A DNA stretch of 64,000 nucleotides from CBDDEH01 sp965226865 (GCA_965226865.1 CBDDEH010000004.1:558001-622000); one strand, 5' to 3'. Shown: positions 52,804 to 61,493, counted from the first letter of the stretch. Numbers and translations: made by a program. The notes: a model not told the origin generated them from the letters alone.

Positions 52804-53754
52804 TTACCTCCTTACGGCCCGAAGCTTCTTGAGCTTCTGGAATAGCTCATGTTCTTCCTCTGTGAGTCCTTCAGGGAGTGTCACCTTAGCGGTGACAAAA
52901 AGGTCCCCCCTCTTGCTTGAACCGCCCGGGCGCGGCATACCCTGACCGGAAAGGCGAAACACCTTCCCATTTTGGGTCCCCGGTGGAATAGTGAGCATCA
53001 CTTTTTTCTTCAGGGTGGGTACTGCAACCTCTCCCCCCAGCACCAGATCGGTCAATGGAACGGAAATGTCTGTGTACAGGTTCGCTCCGGAGCGGCGGAA
53101 AGTTGGATGGGGCCGAACTGTGACGATCAGGTATATATCTTCCGGTCCTCTAGCATCTCCGGCCGTGCCTGTTCCGGATATGCGTACCCTGGAGCCGGTG
53201 TCAACGCCGAGAGGAATCTTGATCTCTAGTCTGCGGAACGGCTTTTCCTGGTCATCTGTCGCAACGTCTAGATACCGCACCGTGCCGTTTAAAGCCTCTT
53301 CCAGGCTAATCTCTACCTGATATTGCCTGGAGATTCGACTACGACCACCAAACCCGGAAAGAATCTCGTCGAATATCCCGGGGTCGGCACCGAAGTTGAC
53401 GTTGGAATCGTTACCACCATCGAAGGAGAACCACCTGGCCCCCCTATTCTCGAAGCCAAAGTCGTAGCCATCTTCCGGGGACCGGGAAGAGAAATCTTGA
53501 GCCCGCTGAGGCCTGGTCCGCTCGATTTCGTCGGCGTATTTCCAATTCTCACCGTATTTGTCATATTTGGCCCTTTTCTCCGGGTCAGATAGGATCTCGT
53601 AGGCCTGATTGATTTTCTTAAATTTTTCCTCGGATTCCTTATTTCCCGGATTGACGTCAGGGTGGTATTTCCTTGCCAGCTTACGATAAGCCTGGCGTAC
53701 TTCCTTTTCCGAGGCCTTTTTGTTTATACCCAAAAGGGAATAGAAATCTTCCAT
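52804..53754 (-). CDS. DnaJ/CbpA-type co-chaperone
   Basis: About 316 residues. J domain (FYSLLGINKKASEKEVRQAY, then RKYHPDVNPGNKES with the HPD triad), a Gly/Phe-rich linker (GYDFGFENRGARWFSFDGG) and two beta-barrel client-binding domains (LEIKIPLGVDTGSRVRISGT; VMLTIPPGTQNGKVFRLSGQ). No zinc-finger cysteines, so it is a class B/CbpA-like protein. The start is placed at the ATG of MEDFYSLLG because the upstream promoter puts the transcript start near 53777; the longer frame to 53781 would begin at the promoter. First gene of the J-protein-hspR-clpC operon. Confidence 0.93.
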   Translation of the reverse strand: MEDFYSLLGINKKASEKEVRQAYRKLARKYHPDVNPGNKESEEKFKKINQAYEILSDPEKRAKYDKYGENWKYADEIERTRPQRAQDFSSRSPEDGYDFGFENRGARWFSFDGGNDSNVNFGADPGIFDEILSGFGGRSRISRQYQVEISLEEALNGTVRYLDVATDDQEKPFRRLEIKIPLGVDTGSRVRISGTGTAGDARGPEDIYLIVTVRPHPTFRRSGANLYTDISVPLTDLVLGGEVAVPTLKKKVMLTIPPGTQNGKVFRLSGQGMPRPGGSSKRGDLFVTAKVTLPEGLTEEEHELFQKLKKLRAVRR

Positions 53755-53783
53755 TCCACACTTCCACTCTATTAACATCATCT

Positions 53784-53812
53784 ATTGTAGCTGTTTGGGA
53801 ATATAATGTCAA
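53784..53812 (-). promoter_or_regulatory. Sigma-70-type promoter of the J-protein operon
   Basis: On the minus strand TTGACA (53807-53812), 17-bp spacer, TACAAT (53784-53789). Transcription would start about 23 bases before the ATG at 53754. One of the best promoter matches in the window. Confidence 0.7.
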
Positions 53813-53851
53813 TTGATTAAGCATTAATACTCTACATATATAATAAGAACT

Positions 53852-53881
53852 CTTGACAAGTAACACTCATGTTTCTATAAT
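53852..53881 (+). promoter_or_regulatory. hsp20 promoter overlapped by an HspR-box-like sequence
   Basis: TTGACA (53853-53858), 17-bp spacer and TATAAT (53876-53881) form a consensus promoter reading toward hsp20. CTTGACA-N6-ACTCATG (53852-53871) overlaps the -35 and spacer and resembles the HAIR consensus CTTGAGT-N7-ACTCAAG (11 of 14 positions, spacer one shorter). With hspR next door, autoregulated heat-shock control is likely. Confidence 0.6.
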
Positions 53882-53950
53882 CAGGGTTGATAGGTAGTGA
53901 TCGAAAAGAAGCAAGGCAATACTGCCTAACAATTTTAAGGAGGTAGCACA

Positions 53951-54434
53951 ATGTTACTCAAGCGATGGGAGCCCTTTAGCGAGCTAAGGCGGTTTGAAAA
54001 CAGAATGGACCGCATGTGGAGGGGCTTCGGCAACAGATCATTCGTCGATATTCCAGCTACCGAGAGGTGGTCAATACCCCTGGACGTAGTCCGGGACGGC
54101 GAAAAGATCACGGTAAATGCATCTTTACCCGGGGTGAAGCCTGAGGATATCGAAGTTACGGAAACCGATAGAAGAGGGCCTACTGACTATCAAAGGCCAC
54201 ACGGAGACCGAGCACGAATCCGAGGATACTGCCCATTTGATGCGGGAGCGCAGGTCTGGTTCCTTCTATCGGGCACTGCAGTTGCCAGACTCGGTGAGCA
54301 CCGATAAGGCTGAGTCTTATTACGATAACGGAGTGCTGTCCGTTGTATTCCCGAAGGCGGAAACCAAGAAAGCCAAACAGTTGAAGATAAAAGTCGGTGG
54401 TCAGTCAAAGGTTATCGAGGGGAAGAAGGGCTAA
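53951..54434 (+). pseudogene. Hsp20/alpha-crystallin small heat-shock protein, frameshifted
   Basis: ATG 53951 after AAGGAGG begins MLLKRWEPFSELRRFENRMD, then SIPLDVVRDGEKITVNASLP and GVKPEDIEVTETD. Near 54168 the frame shifts; the adjacent frame carries EGLLTIKGHTETEHESEDTA, RSGSFYRALQLPDSVSTDKA and DNGVLSVVFPKAE with the C-terminal LKIKV anchor motif. Two bases missing or one added explains it (for example GATATAGAAGAG reduced to GATAGAAGAG). Rejoined length is about 160 residues, normal for Hsp20. With a perfect promoter and terminator, a sequence error is quite possible. Confidence 0.88.
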
Positions 54435-54473
54435 GTCAGGTCCCAGGTGACCGCTTGGAGATGCCTAATCGAA

Positions 54474-54503
54474 GGGCCCGGTAGCAAACCTACCGGGCCC
54501 TTT
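54474..54503 (+). terminator. Rho-independent terminator after hsp20
   Basis: Stem GGGCCCGGTAG / CTACCGGGCCC (11 bp, perfect), loop CAAAC, followed by TTTCCT. Lies 40 bp after the hsp20 stop. Confidence 0.85.
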
Positions 54504-54644
54504 CCTATGGGAGTAATGGACTGAACTGAGGTCGGTGTGCTTGTCTCCGGAACAGGGGCATCAGTCCATTACATCTCTTTATACGCCTGAAGTTCTGGAT
54601 CAGATTTCGACGACTCGGGCGCCTCTGGCCGACCTCGGGTTTTC

Positions 54645-54703
54645 TTGACAACCAATAGGCCCTTTGTTAGTATCTGCAACTAGAGGCCCTATGTAAAAGG
54701 GCC
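54645..54703 (+). promoter_or_regulatory. thrC promoter and leader hairpin
   Basis: TTGACA (54645-54650), 17-bp spacer, TAGTAT (54668-54673). The leader then contains GGCCC (54685-54689) pairing with GGGCC (54699-54703) followed by GTTTATTTT, a small hairpin with a T-rich tail just before the ribosome-binding site GAGAAGG. It might act as a weak attenuator. Confidence 0.55.
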
Positions 54704-54732
54704 GTTTATTTTCTGAGAAGGTCTATCCAACT

Positions 54733-55974
54733 TTGGCGTTTTTAACCGGCCTCAGGTGCCGCGGATGTGGTAGAGAATACCCCATCGAACCCATCAACGT
54801 CTGCGATTTCTGCTTCGGCCCTCTGGAGACAGTCTACGACTACGACGCTATGGCTCGGACTGTTAGCCGAGAGCGCATCGAATCAGGACCGCTCAGTATG
54901 TGGCGGTACCAGGATCTCCTACCTGTCGACGGCGGGAACGCCGTCGACATCAATGCCGGCTTCACGCCTCTCATAAAATCCCAAAACCTGGGCAAACTGC
55001 TCGGGTTGGACAATCTTTACCTGAAGAACGATAGTGTAAACCCCTCCTTCTCTTTCAAGGATCGCGTGGTCTCAGTCGCAGCCACCAAAGCTGTGGAATT
55101 CGGGTTTGATACTCTGGCTTGTGCTTCCACAGGGAACCTGGCGTGCGCCGTCGCGGCTCATGCAGCAAGGGCTGGTCTGCGGTCCGTGGTCTTTATACCC
55201 GCCGATCTCGAATATGGCAAGGTAATAGGAGCTGCTATATACGCCCCAACGTTGATAGCTGTCCAGGGCAGCTACGACGAGGTTAACAGGCTTTGCAGTG
55301 AGGTTGCCGATAATTACCCGTGGGCCTTTGTGAACATCAATATGCGGCCATACTATGCCGAGGGAAGCAAAACCCTGGCGTACGAAGTCGTCGAGCAGCT
55401 AGGGTGGAGGCTACCGCAACACGCTATTGTGCCTTCGGCTTCCGGGTCCCTGTATACGAAAATATGGAAAGGCTTCAACGAATTCGCCTCCCTTGGCCTG
55501 ATCGAAGGCCCCGTCCATACCAGGATGCACCTGACTCAGGCAGACGGTTGCTCTCCCATTGTTCAGGCTTACAAAAACGAGGATGATGTTGTCCGACCCA
55601 TCAAGCCCAAGACTGTGGCCAAGTCTTTGGCTATCGGGAATCCCGCTGATGGCGTAAACGCCCTCAAGGTGCTACACGAGTCTTCAGGTACAGCCTTTGC
55701 CGTTCCTGAAGAAGAGGTGGCCGAAGGCATGAAGCTGCTGGCAGAGACGGAAGGTATATTCACAGAGACGGCTGGTGGGGTCACCGTATCCTGTCTGAAG
55801 TACCTGGCGGGGGTTGGAGTCATCAAGCGCGACGAATTAACAGTGGCCTATATAACAGGCAATGGCCTCAAGACACAGGAGGTCGTTGAGGACGTAGTCC
55901 ACCCTCTACCGATATCACCGACCATGAGCTCATTCGAACAAGCAATAAACGGCGTAAAGATTGGCGGGAGGTAA
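54733..55974 (+). CDS. thrC: Threonine synthase
   Basis: PLP enzyme making threonine from O-phosphohomoserine. The N-terminus carries a zinc-ribbon-like CRGCGREY ... CDFCFGPLE. The PLP lysine is in NPSFSFKDRVVSVAATKAVE, and the cofactor loop is CASTGNLACAVAAHAARAG. 413 residues from TTG 54733. The downstream neighbours are a NIL-domain protein and a MoaD/ThiS-like carrier rather than thrA/thrB. This context raises the possibility that the enzyme, or its substrate O-phosphohomoserine, is used in protein-thiocarboxylate-dependent homocysteine formation. Confidence 0.92.
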   Translation: MAFLTGLRCRGCGREYPIEPINVCDFCFGPLETVYDYDAMARTVSRERIESGPLSMWRYQDLLPVDGGNAVDINAGFTPLIKSQNLGKLLGLDNLYLKNDSVNPSFSFKDRVVSVAATKAVEFGFDTLACASTGNLACAVAAHAARAGLRSVVFIPADLEYGKVIGAAIYAPTLIAVQGSYDEVNRLCSEVADNYPWAFVNINMRPYYAEGSKTLAYEVVEQLGWRLPQHAIVPSASGSLYTKIWKGFNEFASLGLIEGPVHTRMHLTQADGCSPIVQAYKNEDDVVRPIKPKTVAKSLAIGNPADGVNALKVLHESSGTAFAVPEEEVAEGMKLLAETEGIFTETAGGVTVSCLKYLAGVGVIKRDELTVAYITGNGLKTQEVVEDVVHPLPISPTMSSFEQAINGVKIGGR

Positions 55975-55981
55975 GGCAACC

Positions 55982-56224
55982 ATGGGGAAACAACGGTATA
56001 AAATGACCTTCCAGGGCGATATGGTAAAAGAGCCGATAATTTATACTCTTGGTAAGCAGTTCGAGTTGGTCACCAACATACGCCGGGCTGACGTCCGAGA
56101 GAACATGGGTTGGGTCGATGTAGAAATCGAGGGTGAAGACGAGGAAATCGAACGTGGGGTCAAGTGGGTCGACTCACAAGGCGTCGAGGTATATCCGGTG
56201 AGCGGCGACGTTGTAGAGGGTTGA
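55982..56224 (+). CDS. NIL-domain protein
   Basis: Eighty residues from ATG 55982 (MGKQRYKMTFQGDMVKEPII), then GKQFELVTNIRRADVRENMG and WVDVEIEGEDEEIERGVKWV. This is the ferredoxin-like NIL fold, otherwise found at the C-terminus of MetN-type methionine ABC ATPases and in proteins required for homocysteine formation in methanogens and sulfate reducers. Here it lacks 4Fe-4S cysteines. Placed 7 bp after thrC and 31 bp before the MoaD-like gene, it is part of the same operon. Confidence 0.88.
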   Translation: MGKQRYKMTFQGDMVKEPIIYTLGKQFELVTNIRRADVRENMGWVDVEIEGEDEEIERGVKWVDSQGVEVYPVSGDVVEG

Positions 56225-56255
56225 TTCTCTATTGGCTTGAGGAGGGCATTATCGC

Positions 56256-56537
56256 ATGAGCGGTGTCTTGGTTAGAATTCCCACGCCCCTGAGACGGATG
56301 ACCAATGGCAAGGACAAGGTGGAGATCGAAGCGTCCAAATTGTCTGAGCTTGTCGAGAACCTGGAAACCCAGTTCCCGGGAGTAAAAGAACGTCTGGTGG
56401 ACGAGTCGGGGGACCTGCGCTATTTTGTCAATATTTATTTGAACGGCGAAGACGTGCGTTTCTTACAGGGTTTGGACACCGATACCAAATCTGGGGACGA
56501 AGTTAGTATTGTTCCTGCGGTAGCTGGCGGATCTTAA
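56256..56537 (+). CDS. MoaD/ThiS-family sulfur-carrier protein
   Basis: Ninety-three residues of beta-grasp fold: SGVLVRIPTPLRRMTNGKDK, LSELVENLETQFPGVKERLV, NIYLNGEDVRFLQGLDTDTK and GDEVSIVPAVAGGS. The Gly-Gly that would carry a thiocarboxylate is followed by one Ser, so a protease must trim it, as known for HcyS-type and some CysO-type carriers. No JAMM/Mec protease is adjacent. ATG start with GAGGAGGG upstream. Operon partner of thrC and the NIL gene. Confidence 0.88.
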   Translation: MSGVLVRIPTPLRRMTNGKDKVEIEASKLSELVENLETQFPGVKERLVDESGDLRYFVNIYLNGEDVRFLQGLDTDTKSGDEVSIVPAVAGGS

Positions 56538-56545
56538 GGCCGCCT

Positions 56546-57739
56546 CTACTCTATACCCTTCATTGCCATCCAGTTCTCTTTTTGTGTCAGTCTGACAGAT
56601 TCGTCCGTTGGCTTATATGACTCCAGAAAGCGATCGCGAAATTCCTGGAAATCGCCTCGTGAAATCGCCGCACGGATATCCTCCATCAGCCTAAGAACGA
56701 ACCTCAAGTTGTGTATCGAACCCAACCGTAGAGCCAGCAACTCCTTTGCCTTGAACAGGTGGTGCAGGAAGGCTGCCGAATAGTTCGTACACGTGTAGCA
56801 GTCGCACCTCTCATCCAACGGCCTTGATCTTTCCTTGAAACGCCGGTTGGTGATGTCGACCCGTCCCTCACTGGTGAACAGGGCTCCGTTTCTCGCTACC
56901 CGGGTTGGCAGAGCACAGTCAAACATGTCGACTCCCCGATGAACGCCCTCCATCAGGTCTTCCGGCGACCCGACGCCCATGAGATACCTGACCTTGTCTG
57001 CCGGAAGCAGCTTGCACACCTGTTCAGTCACCCGGTTCATCACCGTCTTGGACTCCCCTACGGCAAGTCCGCCGATGGCATAGCCATCAAACCCCTGAGA
57101 GACTATGTACTGTGTCGACTCCGCTCTGAGCTCTGGGGACACGCCTCCTTGGACTATTCCGAACAGGGCCTGAAGCCGGCTTGAATCCATCTTAAAGTGA
57201 GCCTCTTTGCACTTCGTTGCCCATTTGTGGGTCCGTTCCATAGCTTGTTGGACCGACTCTCGGCTGGCGCCGTGGGCGATGCAATGGTCCAGGCACATGA
57301 TGATATCGGCACCCATATCCCGCTGGTGGGAAATGGCGCCTTCCGGATCGAAGAAGTGTTCGCTGCCGTCGATGTGGGACCGAAAGGTAATCCCATCATC
57401 ATCGATTTTTTTGAGTCGGCCTAAACTGAACGCCTGGAACCCTCCGCTATCCGTAAGAATGGGGCCGCTCCATCCGGAAAAGCTGTGAAGCCCTCCAAAC
57501 TTCTTTAAGACGTCAACACCCGGCTGGAGGTAAAGATGGTATGCGTTGGAAAGCACGATATGAGCGCCAGCAGACTTCACTTCCTCGGGAGTCAGTGCCT
57601 TGACACTTGCCTGAGTCGCCACCGGTAGAAAGGCCGGAGTCAGAACTTGACCGTGGGGGGTCGCCAATTTTCCCAAGCGGGCGTTTCCCGACCTGGCGAC
57701 CACTTCAAACGATATGGGCGATGTCAATGCGTCGGGCAA
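56546..57739 (-). CDS. tgt: tRNA-guanine(34) transglycosylase
   Basis: Exchanges G34 for preQ1 in GUN-anticodon tRNAs. FLPVATQASVKALTPEEVKS, the nucleophile region ILTDSGGFQAFSLGRLK, MGVGSPEDLMEGVHRGVDMF, DCALPTRVARNGALF and the zinc site CDCYTCTNYSAAFLHHLF are present. 397 residues from TTG 57739. It lies 20 bp downstream of aroB and may be read from the aro transcript. Confidence 0.95.
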   Translation of the reverse strand: MPDALTSPISFEVVARSGNARLGKLATPHGQVLTPAFLPVATQASVKALTPEEVKSAGAHIVLSNAYHLYLQPGVDVLKKFGGLHSFSGWSGPILTDSGGFQAFSLGRLKKIDDDGITFRSHIDGSEHFFDPEGAISHQRDMGADIIMCLDHCIAHGASRESVQQAMERTHKWATKCKEAHFKMDSSRLQALFGIVQGGVSPELRAESTQYIVSQGFDGYAIGGLAVGESKTVMNRVTEQVCKLLPADKVRYLMGVGSPEDLMEGVHRGVDMFDCALPTRVARNGALFTSEGRVDITNRRFKERSRPLDERCDCYTCTNYSAAFLHHLFKAKELLALRLGSIHNLRFVLRLMEDIRAAISRGDFQEFRDRFLESYKPTDESVRLTQKENWMAMKGIE

Positions 57740-57759
57740 TCCTCATATTGTTGGTGCAG

Positions 57760-58875
57760 TCATTTACCGACGAGATTGTGAACCGTCTCATAGACTAGCT
57801 CCGAGGGAACATCCTTACGTACCACCGCTTTACCTAGCTGTTCGAGCAAGACCCATTTGATAGAGCCGTCTTCGGTCTTTTTGTCCAGAGACATAGCCTT
57901 GAGTACTTCCTCTGGGTCGGCATCTGAAGTATAGGTGGGGAGGCCAAACCGCTTCAACAGACTGCTCTGCCGTTGAACAACCTCATCAGATATCAAGCCC
58001 AGGCTCTGGCTTATTTGAGCTGCGCCGGTCATGCCAACTGCCACAGCCTCACCGTGTAGGTAGCGGCCGTAACCGGCCGCGGCCTCTATCGCGTGACCGA
58101 TAGTATGCCCATAGTTTAGAAGCGTTCGATGGCCCGTTGTTTCCCACTCGTCCTGGCTCGCCACTTGGGCTTTTATTGCCACGCTTCGCTTGATGACCTC
58201 TGTGGAGATGTCTTTGTCCAGGTTCATAAGTTTGTCCGGGTGGGCTTCGAAGGTACCGAAAAGGCCTGCGTCCAGTATAATGCCGTGCTTTATGGCTTCA
58301 ACCCAGCCCTCAGCAAGCTCTCGTTTGCTGAGGGTTGACAAAGCCGAGACGTCGGCCAGTACCATCCTTGGTTGATGAAAGGCACCAACCAGATTCTTCC
58401 CTTCCGAGAGGTTCACCGCTACCTTGCCTCCGATGGAAGCGTCTACCATCGCCGCCATGCTTGTGGGAACCTGGATGAAGGGCATTCCCCTCAGGAATGT
58501 GGCTGCGACAAAGCCCGCCAGGTCGCCCACAACTCCGCCTCCTACTGCCGCCACTGCGTGTCCCCGCTCAGCTCGCCGCTCCGCCAGCCAGCGGTATATA
58601 GCCGCTGCCATTTCAAGGCTCTTGCTTGGCTCGCCTGGAGGTACGACAAAGATGTGGGCCGGGATGCGGGCGCGCTGAAAAGACAGTTGCGCCTGACGGG
58701 CATATGGTTTGGAGACCCTCTCGTCGGTGATTATGTAAACGGGGCCTTTGAGACCCAATCGCAGGCAACGGTCTCCCAGGTCGTCCATTAGCCCCCAACC
58801 CACAAAAGCTGGGTAACTCCCGTTAGAGTGAGTTACTTCTGCTGCAAGGTTCGGGTCTTCCAACCTTCTCTCCAC
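57760..58875 (-). CDS. aroB: 3-Dehydroquinate synthase
   Basis: Second shikimate-pathway step, cyclising DAHP with transient use of NAD and a metal. VVPPGEPSKSLEMAAAIYRW, AVGGGVVGDLAGFVAATFLR, GMPFIQVPTSMAAMVDASIG plus GKVAVNLSEGKN, and the zinc His in LLNYGHTIGHAIEAAAGYGR are diagnostic. 371 residues. The GTG start at 58875 lies 43 bases inside the end of aroK, indicating tight translational coupling. Confidence 0.95.
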   Translation of the reverse strand: MERRLEDPNLAAEVTHSNGSYPAFVGWGLMDDLGDRCLRLGLKGPVYIITDERVSKPYARQAQLSFQRARIPAHIFVVPPGEPSKSLEMAAAIYRWLAERRAERGHAVAAVGGGVVGDLAGFVAATFLRGMPFIQVPTSMAAMVDASIGGKVAVNLSEGKNLVGAFHQPRMVLADVSALSTLSKRELAEGWVEAIKHGIILDAGLFGTFEAHPDKLMNLDKDISTEVIKRSVAIKAQVASQDEWETTGHRTLLNYGHTIGHAIEAAAGYGRYLHGEAVAVGMTGAAQISQSLGLISDEVVQRQSSLLKRFGLPTYTSDADPEEVLKAMSLDKKTEDGSIKWVLLEQLGKAVVRKDVPSELVYETVHNLVGK

Positions 58876-59390
58876 TTTTCTACTACCGCTTCGGCCGCCT
58901 GATCGATGGACAAGTCATTGGTATCCACAGTTGAATGAGCCATCGAATAATGTTTCTGGCGGGCCTCTATGAGCTCCCTTATTTTGCCCAGCGGATCGGG
59001 TCCGGATAGGAGTGGGCGGTCGGATAATCGCACTGCGGATTCGCCCCCTAGACGTGCGTAAATAGTTTCTGGGCTGGCATCGAGACTGACTAATAGACCT
59101 CTGCCAAGTATCAGCTCACGGTTTCCTTCGTCTACAATCGCTCCACCGCCGGTCGAGATGACTCGATGGCTTCCCGAGCAAGCCTCTTTAACCACATGCT
59201 TCTCGAGGGCACGAAAGGACGGTTCACCGTCCTCGGCGAATATACGCGAGATCGATTTTCCAGCACGTTTTTCTATCTCCGAATCAGTGTCGATAAAATC
59301 CCATCCCAGTAGATAGGCCACCTTCTTCCCCACGAAGGACTTGCCAGTACCGGAGAATCCGGTGAGGATGATATTTGCAGCCAAGTTCAA
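58833..59390 (-). CDS. aroK: Shikimate kinase
   Basis: Phosphorylates shikimate. Walker A is IILTGFSGTGKSFVGKKVAY, DWFDTD-like WDFIDTDSEIEKRAGKSISR carries the substrate Asp, with RALEKHVV, VISTGGGAIVDEGNREL and the lid region LSDRPLLSG. 185 residues from TTG 59390. Middle gene of the aroE-aroC-aroK-aroB run. Confidence 0.95.
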   Translation of the reverse strand: MNLAANIILTGFSGTGKSFVGKKVAYLLGWDFIDTDSEIEKRAGKSISRIFAEDGEPSFRALEKHVVKEACSGSHRVISTGGGAIVDEGNRELILGRGLLVSLDASPETIYARLGGESAVRLSDRPLLSGPDPLGKIRELIEARQKHYSMAHSTVDTNDLSIDQAAEAVVEKWREGWKTRTLQQK

Positions 59391-59423
59391 CTCCAGCTCT
59401 ACGATACCTTGCGGAAATCTTCG

Positions 59424-60602
59424 CTAATCGACAATCGCGCTCGGACGCTTCCTGGGGCCGATGGTGTGCATATAGCCCTCGTAGTTCCGTCGGGTCTCAG
59501 GCATGCTGTCGCCACCAAATTTCTCCATGAACGCTTCTGCAAGCACCTGGGCCACGACTGCTTCGCCGATGATCCCAGCAGGCGGAACCTGGCACACGTC
59601 CGAGCGTTCGTAGTGGGCTTGCACTAACTCTCCGGTGTCCAGGTCCACGGATGGAAGCGGGTTGACCAGTGTGGAGATGGGCTTGACCGCGAAGCGGGCT
59701 ACCAGCGGCATGCCGTTGGTCATGCCGCCTTCCGTGCCTCCACCACGGTTGGTGTTCCGCTGCCATGGATTCGATGGGTCTGTAACGGGCTCGATCACAT
59801 CGTGTACTTCGGAGCCTCGTTGAGTTGCCGCCTCCCAACCTTGGCCGATGGAGGCCGCTTTGACGGCGTTGATCGACATGAGGGCGTGGGCAACACGCCC
59901 GTCGATCTTTCGGTCCCAATGGGCGTAGGAGCCCAGTCCTATAGGCACCCCTGTAGCGATTACCTCGACCACACCGCCCACAGTGTCGCCTGCCTCTTTA
60001 GCTTCATCGATAATCTCCATCATGCGTTGGCCAGCCTTTGGGTCTGCACACCTAACCGGAGACTCTTCTACTTGATCCCAGTCGATGGCCTCTTCGGGGC
60101 TTGCCCACTCACCCCCGATGGCCACCACGTGACTGTTGACCTGGATGCCGAACTCCTCCAGCAATCTGCGCCCCACCGACCCGGAAGCGACTCTCGAAGT
60201 AGTCTCTCTGGCGCTGGACCGCTCCAGCACATTACGCACGTCGTCGAATCCGTACTTCATAACCCCAGCAAGGTCTGCATGGCCCGGACGTAGGCGGGTC
60301 ACCCTTTCGACCTCCGTATCTACGGGCGTCACGCTCATCTTTTCTGTCCAGTTGGCCCAGTCTTTGTTTTCCACGGTCATACCGATAGGGCTTCCCAGGG
60401 TGCGGCCGTGCCGTACGCCGGACACTATGTGCACCTGGTCCTTCTCGATCAGCATTCTGCCTCCCCGGCCGTACCCTTTCTGGCGCCGGGCTAGCTGTAC
60501 GTTTATATAATCCTCAGTAAGCTGGAGACCTGCTGGCACCCCTTCGACGATTATCATCAGTCCCTGCCCATGGGACTCTCCTGCGGTTAAGAACCGGATC
60601 AT
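59424..60602 (-). CDS. aroC: Chorismate synthase
   Basis: Last step of the shikimate pathway, using reduced FMN. IRFLTAGESHGQGLMIIVEG, RRQKGYGRGGRMLIEKDQVH, RPGHADLAGVMKYGFDDVRN, RNTNRGGGTEGGMTNGMPLV and ALMSINAVKAASIGQGWEAA are the family blocks. 392 residues, ATG start. Follows aroE by 10 bp. Confidence 0.96.
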   Translation of the reverse strand: MIRFLTAGESHGQGLMIIVEGVPAGLQLTEDYINVQLARRQKGYGRGGRMLIEKDQVHIVSGVRHGRTLGSPIGMTVENKDWANWTEKMSVTPVDTEVERVTRLRPGHADLAGVMKYGFDDVRNVLERSSARETTSRVASGSVGRRLLEEFGIQVNSHVVAIGGEWASPEEAIDWDQVEESPVRCADPKAGQRMMEIIDEAKEAGDTVGGVVEVIATGVPIGLGSYAHWDRKIDGRVAHALMSINAVKAASIGQGWEAATQRGSEVHDVIEPVTDPSNPWQRNTNRGGGTEGGMTNGMPLVARFAVKPISTLVNPLPSVDLDTGELVQAHYERSDVCQVPPAGIIGEAVVAQVLAEAFMEKFGGDSMPETRRNYEGYMHTIGPRKRPSAIVD

Positions 60603-60612
60603 ATATTTCTCC

Positions 60613-61467
60613 TCATGACCCTAGAGCCTCTTTCGCTACCTTGAGCATGATTTCGACGGGCGCCTTTTTCCCGGTCCACATCTCAAACGATGCTGCTCCC
60701 TGGTAGACCAGCATAGCCAATCCTCCCAAGGTTGCCGCTCCCGCCCGTTTGGCTTCACGGAGCAACGGCGTCTCAATTGGATTATATACCAGGTCGAATA
60801 CCAGTGCTGTAGCAGGGATCTGCTCGGAACGCATAGGGCTTGAGTGCTCATCAAGTCCGTATTTCATACCCAACGTGGTGCAGTTTACTATCAGGTCGCT
60901 TTCGGCGGCTTTCCTAACGAGGGTCCCCGTTGAGTCGGTCAGGGACATAGCATCAACATCTGTGCCATGAGTGGAGATGATCTCGGCGAGCCTGGTAGCC
61001 CGCTCTAGAGTGCGGTTGGCGATGGCTACCTCCGTTACCTCGCGGCTCGACAGCGCCAGGGCTACGGCTTTCGCCGAGCCTCCGGCTCCTAGGACGAGCA
61101 CTTTGCGACCCTGGGGTTGAAAATGCCCATTGTCCTCAAGTGCTTTTAGAAATCCTACACCGTCTGTGTTGTGTCCGACCAAATTCCCATCCTCGTTGAT
61201 AATTGTGTTAACCGCACCAGCCGCGCTGGCGAAATCGTTAACTCTGTCGAGTAGCGGGATCACGGCTTCTTTGTGGGGTACTGTGACGTTGATACCCCAG
61301 GTGTTTAGGGACCTTAGCTGACGGATGTATTCTGGCAAGGACGGAGGCTCTACCTCCCATGCTTCATATATGGCATCAATGCCGTAGTAATCCAGCGCGG
61401 CCTGCTGAAATATAGGGGATATCGAGTGCCGTATCGGGCAGCCGATAATACCAACGCTTTTTGTCAT
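60613..61467 (-). CDS. aroE: Shikimate dehydrogenase
   Basis: Reduces 3-dehydroshikimate with NADPH. IIGCPIRHSISPIFQQAALD at the N-terminus, NVTVPHKEAVIPLLDRVNDF with the catalytic Lys, NTDGVGFLKALEDNG with the catalytic Asp, VLGAGGSAKAVALALSSREV for NADPH, and GLAMLVYQGAASFEMWTGKK. 284 residues, ATG start. First gene of the aro operon. Confidence 0.95.
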   Translation of the reverse strand: MTKSVGIIGCPIRHSISPIFQQAALDYYGIDAIYEAWEVEPPSLPEYIRQLRSLNTWGINVTVPHKEAVIPLLDRVNDFASAAGAVNTIINEDGNLVGHNTDGVGFLKALEDNGHFQPQGRKVLVLGAGGSAKAVALALSSREVTEVAIANRTLERATRLAEIISTHGTDVDAMSLTDSTGTLVRKAAESDLIVNCTTLGMKYGLDEHSSPMRSEQIPATALVFDLVYNPIETPLLREAKRAGAATLGGLAMLVYQGAASFEMWTGKKAPVEIMLKVAKEALGS

Positions 61468-61493
61468 GACAAGGTCACCTAATCGTTGGCGGA

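Noticed and set aside
59497..60293. Antisense and shifted frames within aroC
   Set aside because: Shadows of a gene with unambiguous chorismate synthase motifs.
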